A DNA stretch of 6,762 nt from a bacterium (GTDB taxonomy: Bacteria; Verrucomicrobiota; Verrucomicrobiia; Limisphaerales; J093): assembly GCA_021784265.1 (NCBI GenBank), contig JAJXTA010000153.1:1-6762 (forward strand). The letters run 5' to 3'. The notes beneath the pieces are model-generated. The model was not told where the DNA came from and did no database searches. It was given only the letters and a program-made list of their open reading frames with translations. This document shows, in pieces, positions 1 through 5,738 of this stretch (its first letter is position 1; every line of letters begins with the position of its first letter). Both the position numbers and the translations under genes were made by a program.

Positions 1-1067
1 CAGCGCTGTTGCCCCAGCGTGTCGCGCCACCAAGCGACGGTCCCCCACACGGCCACCGTCAGCATGCCGATCCCCAGGAGGACCATGGCATGGTAGGTTT
101 GGAAGACGAAGTTCACCGGCGGCCGGTCGGCCGGTGGAACCTGGTCCAACCCGGCGACCGGTTGGCGGGCGTCGGCGTGCACCAACCAACTGAGCAATCC
201 AGGTATCCCGACACCGCCGCGCACCACCGCGTGCGTCTCATCGGCCCATCCCCAGAGGTAAGCGGGCGCCTGGGGCATGGTGGCGTAAAGGCCCTCGAAG
301 GCCGCCAACTTAGCGGGCTGCATCCTCGCCACCCCGCGCGCGCTCCAGTGACCGCTCAGCACTTGGAAGAGCGCGGCCGCCAGCCCCACCATCAGGCCGA
401 CCTTCAGTGAAGTCTGGGCGAACATCCGATGCTGGTCCCGCAGGAGGTAAAACGCGCTCACGCTCACCACCAGGAACGCCCCCGCCAGCCACGCTCCCCC
501 CAGCACGTGGCAAAGACGGTCGATCGTGGACGGGTTGAAGACCATGGCCCAGAAATCCGTGATCTCGGCCCGCGTCTGCAACCCCTCGCCCACCAAATGG
601 TAGCCCGCCGGCGTCTGTTGCCAGGAGTTGGCCACGACGATCCAGATCGCGCTGAAATGTGCCCCCAGACAGACCATGCAGGTCGCCAGGTAATGCACGG
701 CCCGCGGGACCCGCTCCCAACCGAAGAGCAGCACTCCCAGGAAGCCCGACTCGAGGAAGAAGGCAAAAACCCCTTCCGCTGCCAGCGCGCTGCCGAAGAC
801 ATCCCCGACGAACCGGGAGTAGGTGGCCCAGTTGGTGCCGAACTCGAACTCCATCACGATCCCGGTGGCTACTCCCATGGCGAAGGTCAGGGCGAACACC
901 CTGGTCCAGAACCGCGCCATCTGGTGGTAGAGCGGGTTGCCGGTTTTGAGCCATAGCCCGCCCACGACCACCAGGATCACTCCCAAGCCAATGCTCAGCG
1001 GAGGATACAAATAATGAAACGCGATGGTGACAGCGAATTGAATTCGTGCCAGCGATAAGACATCCAT
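1..1067 (-). CDS. cydA: Cytochrome bd quinol oxidase subunit I (CydA), N-terminal 355 residues, C-terminus cut by window edge
   Basis: CydA is the heme-bearing membrane subunit of cytochrome bd, which oxidises quinol and reduces O2 to water without pumping protons. I translated the minus strand from the ATG at 1067-1065; the frame stays open to base 3. Compared from memory with E. coli CydA, the visible residues match: His18 (heme b595 ligand), Glu98 and Glu106 (E. coli E99/E107, in LAAEG and FFLES), the MEFEFGTNW segment at 72-80, His187 (heme b558 ligand) and Met328 (b558 ligand, in HAMV). Lys253 and Glu258 in PAKLAAFEG match the quinol-site K252/E257. The stretch between them and Met328 is short, so this is a short Q-loop type. 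About six membrane helices and the start of a seventh are present; the GRQP region is outside. E. coli has Arg two residues before the Met ligand; here it is His326. No good Shine-Dalgarno site precedes the start. cydB would be expected further left. Family assignment is very secure. Confidence 0.96.
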   Translation of the reverse strand, partial: MDVLSLARIQFAVTIAFHYLYPPLSIGLGVILVVVGGLWLKTGNPLYHQMARFWTRVFALTFAMGVATGIVMEFEFGTNWATYSRFVGDVFGSALAAEGVFAFFLESGFLGVLLFGWERVPRAVHYLATCMVCLGAHFSAIWIVVANSWQQTPAGYHLVGEGLQTRAEITDFWAMVFNPSTIDRLCHVLGGAWLAGAFLVVSVSAFYLLRDQHRMFAQTSLKVGLMVGLAAALFQVLSGHWSARGVARMQPAKLAAFEGLYATMPQAPAYLWGWADETHAVVRGGVGIPGLLSWLVHADARQPVAGLDQVPPADRPPVNFVFQTYHAMVLLGIGMLTVAVWGTVAWWRDTLGQQR

Positions 1068-1068
1068 A

Positions 1069-1096
1069 CCGGGCGCACTATTCACTTCGCGCCCGG
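1069..1096. promoter_or_regulatory. Perfect 8-bp inverted repeat over the cydA promoter, operator-like
   Basis: The arms CCGGGCGC (1069-1076) and GCGCCCGG (1089-1096) are exact reverse complements separated by 12 bp. The spacer contains the cydA -10 box, and one arm covers the predicted transcription start. A second short palindrome, GACCGGTC (1096-1103), adjoins it and overlaps the -35 box. The geometry would suit a dimeric repressor blocking cydA transcription. It does not match the FNR consensus (TTGAT-N4-ATCAA). In such GC-rich DNA chance is possible, and no regulator gene is seen in the window. Confidence 0.4.
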
Positions 1097-1105
1097 ACCG
1101 GTCAA
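1077..1105 (-). promoter_or_regulatory. Predicted sigma70-type promoter of cydA
   Basis: On the minus strand a -35 box TTGACC (1105-1100, 5 of 6 to consensus) is followed by exactly 17 bp and a -10 box AATAGT (1082-1077, 4 of 6). The expected transcription start is near 1070, only about three bases before the cydA ATG at 1067, so the mRNA would be nearly leaderless. This agrees with the lack of a Shine-Dalgarno site. The boxes are read directly; activity and the start site are inferred. Confidence 0.55.
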
Positions 1106-1321
1106 GCGGCCTGGGCAACGAGGGCGCGCCAGCCCTTGGTCGCCGCCGCGCCGGCTGGCGTCGCGCGAGGGCGGCGGCCCGCGGCCAGTCGGCCAAGCGA
1201 CCGTTGCGGCTGGGGGGCGAACCACCTGGCTGGGATCGCCCTGCGCGGGGATGGGCTGGCGGAGGGGGGGAAGACCCGGGCTCAGCGGGCGGTGGTGGCG
1301 CCCGAACGGTCAAAGAAATGG
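1106..1321. other. GC-rich divergent intergenic region without a recognisable gene
   Basis: This is the middle of the 309-bp space between cydA and the radical SAM gene. It is very GC-rich and holds G runs (six or seven bases, one at 1264-1270). It also holds an inverted repeat, GCCGCCGC (1142-1149) against GCGGCGGC (1171-1178), with a 21-nt loop, which could be chance at this composition. The reading frame open across it encodes a low-complexity Arg/Ala-rich peptide that looks like no protein. I see no tRNA or riboswitch. Confidence 0.5.
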
Positions 1322-1350
1322 TTGGCATCAGTTGTTTTAGCCGACACTAT
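1322..1350 (+). promoter_or_regulatory. Possible promoter of the radical SAM gene
   Basis: TTGGCA (1322-1327, 5 of 6 to the -35 consensus) stands 17 bp before CACTAT (1345-1350, only 3 of 6 to the -10 consensus). It lies in a locally AT-richer patch just upstream of the gene. The implied transcription start is about 1357, so the leader to the ATG at 1377 would be about 20 nt, or nearly none if the TTG at 1359 is used. The weak -10 keeps confidence low. Confidence 0.3.
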
Positions 1351-1376
1351 GGGGCTGTTTGTCCGATGATCGTTGC

Positions 1377-2561
1377 ATGAACACCGTGGTCGCACCGTCT
1401 GCCCCCAGCTCGGCCCCGTCCGCCGCGCCGGCCGCAGCGGGCGTGGATTTTTCCCGCCCGGTTTCGCGACCGCGCAAGGGCCGCCTGAAGCTCATCAGGG
1501 AGGTCCTGGATCACGGCGGGCCCGGGTACCTGCAGTTCGCCATCACCAACATTTGCAACGCCAAGTGCGACTTCTGCGGCTTCGCGGTGGATCGGTTTGA
1601 TCCGCGCCAGCGCCGGAGCGTCACCTTGGCGGAGGCGCGGGACGTCATCGACATCTGCGTCAAGAACCACATCGGCTACCTCCTCTTTGTCGGGGGCGAA
1701 CCCCTGGTACACAAGGACCTGCGGGCCATGACCCGGTACGCCGCCGAGCGTGGGGTGCATCCGATGGTCTGCACCAACGGTTCGCTTTGGACCGAGGCGA
1801 ACATGCGGGAGCTGGCCAGCGATGGGCTGAGCAGCGTCATCATGTCCATCGACGCCACCGAGGTGGCGAAGCACGAGAAGAACCGGGGGTTGCCCGAGGT
1901 CTGCCGGAAGATCCAGCGGGCCAACGAGGTCTTCGGTCAGTTGGGCATCCAAACCACCGCCAGCGTTACCGCCAGCAAGCTGATCGACGATTATGACAAG
2001 CTGCCCCCGTTCCTCACCGCCCTGGGGTTTCGGAGCTGCACGTTCAGCTATCCTCTGACCACCCTCGGCTCCAGTTACCTGAGCTTCAGCGACTCCAGCT
2101 TGGTGAGCTATCAGCCCGAGGAACTGATCGCGGTGTTCGAGAAGATCAAGGAAATGAAACATCGGAGCGGCTTCCCGGTGGTGAATCCCACGGCCTCGCT
2201 CACCGAGATGCAGCGCCATCTGCGGGGCGAGGCGGAACAGTTTGGCTGCCTGGGTGGGCACAAGTATTTCTATCTGGATTGGCGGCTGAACCTTTACCGG
2301 TGCCACTTCTGGGAGACCCCCATGTGCAGCATCTACGAGTTCGATGCCTCGAAGCTCATCCGCGATGGCTGCACGCGGTGCATGATCGATTGTTACCGCG
2401 ATCCGAGCGTGCTGCAGGCGGTCGCCATCAACGCCAGCGACGCCTGGCACCACCTCAAGAAGGGGCGGCTCGCCGCCGCTGCCGGCAGGATTTTCGACCG
2501 CCGTAACCTCACCTCCCTGCGGGCTGTGTGGGAGGATCGTAAGTGGATTGGCGGGGTGTGA
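1377..2561 (+). CDS. Radical SAM protein with cysteine-rich (SPASM/twitch-like) C-terminus, substrate unknown
   Basis: This 394-residue cytoplasmic enzyme carries the radical SAM CX3CX2C motif (Cys60, Cys64, Cys67 in CNAKCDFC), whose [4Fe-4S] cluster cleaves S-adenosylmethionine to a 5'-deoxyadenosyl radical. The GGEP motif for SAM binding is at 106-109, with the strand motifs CTNGS (132-136) and SID (157-159) of the TIM-barrel core. After the core come six cysteines: Cys291, Cys309, Cys317, Cys332, Cys335 and Cys339. The last three form CX2CX3C. This resembles a SPASM or twitch auxiliary-cluster domain but is not a canonical one. A Pro/Ala/Ser-rich stretch of about 20 residues leads the protein. 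I chose the ATG at 1377; an in-frame TTG at 1359 would add six residues. Neither has a clear Shine-Dalgarno site. An aldehyde dehydrogenase gene follows 75 bp later. It does not look like HpnH. No peptide precursor is evident nearby, so the substrate is open. Confidence 0.9.
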   Translation: MNTVVAPSAPSSAPSAAPAAAGVDFSRPVSRPRKGRLKLIREVLDHGGPGYLQFAITNICNAKCDFCGFAVDRFDPRQRRSVTLAEARDVIDICVKNHIGYLLFVGGEPLVHKDLRAMTRYAAERGVHPMVCTNGSLWTEANMRELASDGLSSVIMSIDATEVAKHEKNRGLPEVCRKIQRANEVFGQLGIQTTASVTASKLIDDYDKLPPFLTALGFRSCTFSYPLTTLGSSYLSFSDSSLVSYQPEELIAVFEKIKEMKHRSGFPVVNPTASLTEMQRHLRGEAEQFGCLGGHKYFYLDWRLNLYRCHFWETPMCSIYEFDASKLIRDGCTRCMIDCYRDPSVLQAVAINASDAWHHLKKGRLAAAAGRIFDRRNLTSLRAVWEDRKWIGGV

Positions 2562-2568
2562 GCCGCTG

Positions 2569-2594
2569 CCGGTGAACCGTTTGGTTCATGCCGG
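2569..2594 (+). promoter_or_regulatory. Stem-loop between the radical SAM and aldehyde dehydrogenase genes
   Basis: A perfect 6-bp stem, TGAACC (2573-2578) with GGTTCA (2583-2588), encloses the tetraloop GTTT. It extends by CCGG (2569-2572) with CCGG (2591-2594) across a 2-nt bulge (TG). No T tract follows, so it is not a standard intrinsic terminator. It may tune readthrough or mRNA stability between the two genes. The structure is read directly; the role is inferred. Confidence 0.4.
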
Positions 2595-2625
2595 GGGACG
2601 TGTCTGACGCCCGCCGGGATCGCCT

Positions 2626-2630
2626 GGAGA
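2626..2630 (+). promoter_or_regulatory. Shine-Dalgarno site of the aldehyde dehydrogenase gene
   Basis: GGAGA lies 6 nt before the ATG at 2637. It is the only clear ribosome-binding site among the five gene starts in the window, and it supports that start over other in-frame candidates. Confidence 0.7.
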
Positions 2631-2636
2631 ACGCGT

Positions 2637-4127
2637 ATGAGACAAAAGCTCTTGCCGGAGATCGAGACCTTTCTGGGGCGTCAGCCCCTCCCGCTGTTCA
2701 TTGGGGGCGCCTGGGGCCCCGCCGAGCGGGGTGGGCACTTCGAGGTGCGCGATCCCGGGGAGGGCCAACTCCTCGGGCGCGTTGCAGCGGGGGAGGCCGT
2801 GGACGTGGATCGCGCCGTGCGTGCGGCCCAGACGGCGTTTCGGAGCGCCCCTTGGGCGCGGTTGCCCGCGAACGACCGTGCCGTGATCCTGCATCGGCTG
2901 GCCGATCTCCTGGACCGGCACCGCGCCGCGCTGGCCCAATTGGAATCGCTGGACGTGGGTAAACCCCTGGCGCAAGCCGCGGGGTTCGACATCCCTAACG
3001 TGGCGCAGACGCTTCGGTACTATGCGGATTTGGCGGTGCGGACGCGCGCGCGGGAGCCGATCGCGGTCCCAGGGTTCGAGGCCCACACCTTGCGCGTGCC
3101 CTACGGGGTCTGCGCCTTCATCTTTCCGTGGAATTTCCCCCTGCTCCTGGTGGGCTGGGGCATCGCGCCGGCCCTGGCGGCTGGCAACACCGTGGTCATC
3201 AAGCCGGCGGAGGACACCCCCCTGTCCACGCTCTATTTCTGCCAGTTGGCTGAAGCCGCCGGGGTGCCCCCGGGGGTGGTGAACGTGGTCACGGGCTTGG
3301 GCGAGACGGCGGGGGCGGCGCTGGCGGCCCATCCGGGCATCCAACGCCTCTCCTTCACCGGCTCGCCGGAGGTGGGACGGCTGATCGGCGCGAGCTGCGG
3401 GCGCAATCTGGTGCCGGTCAAGCTCGAGCTGGGGGGCAAGGGCGCGGCCGTGCTCTTTGAGGACGCCGAGGTGGAAACCGCCGCCCAGGCGTTGGCGGGC
3501 GCCATCACCCTCAACACCGGTCAAGTCTGTTGCACCGCCACTCGCTGGCTGGTCCAGCGGAAGATTTGGGACCGGTTTCTCGAGCAGGCCCTTCATCATC
3601 TCCAGGCCATCCGCATCGGCCACGGCCTCGACCCCGAGAGCCAAATGGGGCCGGTGGTCAGCGAAAAACAGCGCCAACGGGTGCTGGGCTACGTGCAAAA
3701 AGGGGAGCAGGCGGGGGCGCGTTTGCTCTTGGCGGGCGGTCCGGCCACGGTGCCGGGGCATGAAGGCGGTTACTACGTCAAACCCGCCCTGCTCACCGGC
3801 GGGCCGGACAACATCTCCGCCCGCGAGGAGATCTTCGGGCCGGTGGCGTACCTGCTGCCGTTCGAAAGCGAAGCGGAAGCCATCGCGCTGGTGAACCGCT
3901 CACAGTACGGCTTGGCGAACAGCGTGTGGAGTGCCGACCTGGGCCGGGCGAACCGCGTCGCGGAGGCGCTGGTGGCGGGCAATAGCTGGATCAACGCCCA
4001 TAACCTCTTCGCGCACGGCATCCCGTATGCCGGCTGCAACCTGAGCGGGCTCGGCGGTGGAGTGCTGGGCCCGGAGACATTGCTGGACTACTTGCGAGCG
4101 CAGTCTGTTGTCCGGCCGCGGAGCTAA
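2637..4127 (+). CDS. NAD(P)-dependent aldehyde dehydrogenase, betaine-aldehyde dehydrogenase-like
   Basis: This cytoplasmic enzyme of the ALDH superfamily oxidises an aldehyde to its acid with NAD(P)+. At 496 residues it has the usual full length. The key residues are present: Asn166 in FPWNFP (oxyanion hole), Lys189 in KPAED (cofactor), the FTGSPEVG turn at 240-247, and Glu264 in LELGGK (general base). Cys298 is the nucleophile in GQVCCTATR, followed by a second Cys299, and Glu398 in EEIFGPV binds the cofactor ribose. The C-terminal segment departs from the common GGxKxSGxGRE pattern: here it reads PYAGCNLSGLGGGVLG (463-478). The protein looks closest to betaine-aldehyde or similar ALDHs, but motifs alone do not fix the substrate, so no symbol is given. 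The start has a good GGAGA site. The upstream neighbour is a radical SAM enzyme, and the oxidoreductase gene begins 37 bp after the stop, so co-transcription is plausible. Confidence 0.95.
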   Translation: MRQKLLPEIETFLGRQPLPLFIGGAWGPAERGGHFEVRDPGEGQLLGRVAAGEAVDVDRAVRAAQTAFRSAPWARLPANDRAVILHRLADLLDRHRAALAQLESLDVGKPLAQAAGFDIPNVAQTLRYYADLAVRTRAREPIAVPGFEAHTLRVPYGVCAFIFPWNFPLLLVGWGIAPALAAGNTVVIKPAEDTPLSTLYFCQLAEAAGVPPGVVNVVTGLGETAGAALAAHPGIQRLSFTGSPEVGRLIGASCGRNLVPVKLELGGKGAAVLFEDAEVETAAQALAGAITLNTGQVCCTATRWLVQRKIWDRFLEQALHHLQAIRIGHGLDPESQMGPVVSEKQRQRVLGYVQKGEQAGARLLLAGGPATVPGHEGGYYVKPALLTGGPDNISAREEIFGPVAYLLPFESEAEAIALVNRSQYGLANSVWSADLGRANRVAEALVAGNSWINAHNLFAHGIPYAGCNLSGLGGGVLGPETLLDYLRAQSVVRPRS

Positions 4128-4164
4128 AACGACGCTGACAGTGATTTCAGTTACGCCCCCCCTT

Positions 4165-5514
4165 ATGACGACCCAAACCTCCCGCCGCTCCTTCCTCCGC
4201 CGCTCCGCTCTCGCCGGCACTGGCCTCCTCATTCTGGGCAACAGCAAGCGCGCCTTTACCTACGCTGCCAACGACCAGCTTAACGTCGCTGGGGTCGGTG
4301 TTGGGGGGCAGGGCCGCTGGGATTTGGACAACATCGCTGGCGCGGGCGCGAACATCGTCGGTCTCTGCGACGCCGACTTGGCCCGGGCGGGAGACGTCTT
4401 CAAGAAATACCCCGCCGCCAAGCCGTTCCGCGACTTCCGCCGGATGTTCGAGGCGCTGGAGAAGGAGATTGACGCCGTCTTGGTGGCGACACCCGACCAC
4501 ACGCACGCGGTAGCGGCGGTGGCGGCCATGCGTCGCGGCAAGCATGTCTATTGCGAGAAACCGCTGGCCCGGACGGTTCATGAAGCCCGGGTCATGCGCC
4601 AGACCGCGGCGCGGCAACGGGTGGTGACCCAAATGGGCAACCAAGGGTCGGCTTCCGCCGCCCTGCGGCGGGCGGTGGAGCTCATCTGGGGTGGGGTGAT
4701 TGGCGAGGTCCGCGAGGCCCACGTCTGGTTTGACGGGGGCAACGGTCCCATGAAACTGCCCACGGACAGCCCACCGGCGCCCCCCACATTGGACTGGGAC
4801 CTGTGGCTGGGGCCGGCGACGTGGCGTGCCTACAACCCCTGCTATCTCCCAGCCAGTTGGCGAGGGTGGCGTGCCTTTGGCAGCGGGATCGTGGGAGACT
4901 TCGGCTGTCACACCGCCAACATCATGTTCCGGGCGCTGCACTTGGAGCAGCTCTGGAACCCGCCTCCAGGCCAAGCGGCCCGGCGCATCGTCATCCGAGT
5001 CCAGGCCCAGCCGTCGGAAGTGGACCCGGAGGGTTACCCGCGCTCGTCGCGGACGGTGTTTGAGTTGCCCGCCCGCGGCGAGCTGCCGCCGGTCAAGCTC
5101 ACTCTCTATGCCAAAGAACAGCCCCCGGCGGAAGTCATGCTCGGCTATCCCATGGCCAAGTGGGGTGACCTCCTTGTCGGCGCCAAGGGTTCCCTCTTCT
5201 CCTCGGACCCATGGAACACCAATTACGTGCTGCTCCCCGAGAGCAAGTTCGACAACTTTCATGGCGGGCCGCCGGAAACGTTGCCGCGCAGCCCTGGGCA
5301 TCACCGGGAGTGGGTCGAGGCCTGCAAGGGCCGGGGCGCGACGTTCTCCAGCTTCGCCATCGGCGGCCCGCTGACCGAGTTGATGCAATTGGCTAATGCC
5401 GCGTCGCTAATCGAGGGACCGCTGGAGTACGACACCCTCCGCGGGCGCATCCTCAACTCCCCCGCCGGCAACCGCCTGCTCCACCGCCGCTACCGGTCCG
5501 GCTGGACGCTCTAG
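4165..5514 (+). CDS. Tat-exported Gfo/Idh/MocA family oxidoreductase
   Basis: This 449-residue protein belongs to the Gfo/Idh/MocA family of NAD(P)-dependent dehydrogenases, which usually act on sugars, inositols or related polyols. It opens with a twin-arginine signal: SRRSFLRR at 6-13, then the hydrophobic ALAGTGLLILG. It is therefore probably exported folded with its cofactor, with cleavage likely around residue 34. The Rossmann loop GVGVGGQG is at 43-50. Acidic Asp69 (GLCDAD) follows the second strand, and VATPDHTH is at 107-114. The family EKP motif is at 131-133, and GDFGCHTAN (244-252) carries the Asp and His of the usual active-site segment. The frame is open back to 4057, inside the preceding gene, but the ATG at 4165 places the Tat motif at the N-terminus as expected. 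No Shine-Dalgarno site is visible; a run of seven C lies just upstream. Many such paralogues occur in Planctomycetota and Verrucomicrobiota. The substrate is unknown. Confidence 0.93.
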   Translation: MTTQTSRRSFLRRSALAGTGLLILGNSKRAFTYAANDQLNVAGVGVGGQGRWDLDNIAGAGANIVGLCDADLARAGDVFKKYPAAKPFRDFRRMFEALEKEIDAVLVATPDHTHAVAAVAAMRRGKHVYCEKPLARTVHEARVMRQTAARQRVVTQMGNQGSASAALRRAVELIWGGVIGEVREAHVWFDGGNGPMKLPTDSPPAPPTLDWDLWLGPATWRAYNPCYLPASWRGWRAFGSGIVGDFGCHTANIMFRALHLEQLWNPPPGQAARRIVIRVQAQPSEVDPEGYPRSSRTVFELPARGELPPVKLTLYAKEQPPAEVMLGYPMAKWGDLLVGAKGSLFSSDPWNTNYVLLPESKFDNFHGGPPETLPRSPGHHREWVEACKGRGATFSSFAIGGPLTELMQLANAASLIEGPLEYDTLRGRILNSPAGNRLLHRRYRSGWTL

Positions 5515-5536
5515 GGGCCACCCGGCGGGGTGACCC
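5515..5536 (+). terminator. Hairpin directly after the oxidoreductase stop codon, possible terminator
   Basis: Starting at the base after the TAG stop, GGG-C-CACCC pairs with GGGTG-A-CCC around the loop GGCG. That makes eight base pairs with one C-A mismatch (arms 5515-5523 and 5528-5536). The position suits a transcript end, but no T tract follows, so it is not a standard intrinsic terminator. It may instead protect the 3' end or act with Rho. Confidence 0.35.
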
Positions 5537-5694
5537 GGGCCGACGCGGGCCGCCGCCGTTGCGCGGGGAAACGGTGTGGCCCTGGGCGAAGCTTGGGGGC
5601 CGAGGGGCGGCGAGCCGTCGTGGCTTCGGGCTGCAAGCGTCCCTTCGGGGGTGGGTGGCGGGGCTTGAACATGACGGATTCTCCGCTTGGTTTG
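5537..5694. other. Intergenic stretch without a recognisable gene
   Basis: This is most of the 224 bp between the oxidoreductase and the next gene. A small frame from a GTG at 5530 to 5742 crosses it, but its product is Arg/Gly-rich with no domain. No RNA gene is recognised. A TTGAAC hexamer (5665-5670) has no convincing -10 box at the right distance. Confidence 0.45.
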
Positions 5695-5724
5695 TTGGGC
5701 GAGGTCATGCTAATCTTCGCCCAG
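5695..5724 (+). promoter_or_regulatory. Inverted repeat just upstream of the secreted protein gene
   Basis: TTGGGCGAGG (5695-5704) can pair with CTTCGCCCAG (5715-5724), ten pairs including two G-T wobbles, around a 10-nt loop. The core GGGCGA/TCGCCC is exact. The loop holds GCTAAT (5709-5714, 4 of 6 to a -10 box), so the element could be an operator over a promoter or a leader hairpin. It ends 14 bp before the ATG at 5739, where no Shine-Dalgarno site is visible. Confidence 0.35.
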
Positions 5725-5738
5725 ATCAGCCGCGCTTT

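Noticed and set aside
310..954. Open frames of 214 and 112 residues on the minus strand and 175 on the plus strand within the cydA region
   Set aside because: They are alternative frames of the GC-rich cydA gene; only the frame from 1067 gives a conserved membrane protein with heme ligands.
1096..1105. A possible FNR box at the cydA promoter
   Set aside because: TTGACCGGTC lacks the second ATCAA half-site at the right spacing.
1046..1369. A 107-residue plus-strand frame across the divergent intergenic region
   Set aside because: Its product is Arg/Ala-rich with no domain, it overlaps the cydA start and promoter, and it has no ribosome-binding site.
1347..2453. A 368-residue frame antisense to the radical SAM gene
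   Set aside because: Long antisense frames are usual in GC-rich coding DNA; the product shows no motif, while the plus strand has the CX3CX2C enzyme.
2586..3761. A 391-residue frame antisense to the aldehyde dehydrogenase gene
   Set aside because: It is a shadow of a full-length ALDH with all catalytic residues, and it is rich in His, Arg and Gly with no recognisable fold.
4057..4164. A longer start for the oxidoreductase, overlapping the ALDH gene
   Set aside because: It would add 36 Cys/Arg-rich residues before the Tat motif, which must be close to the N-terminus to work as a signal.
4147..5388. A 413-residue frame antisense to the oxidoreductase gene
   Set aside because: It is a shadow of the Gfo/Idh/MocA gene, and the product has no domain features.
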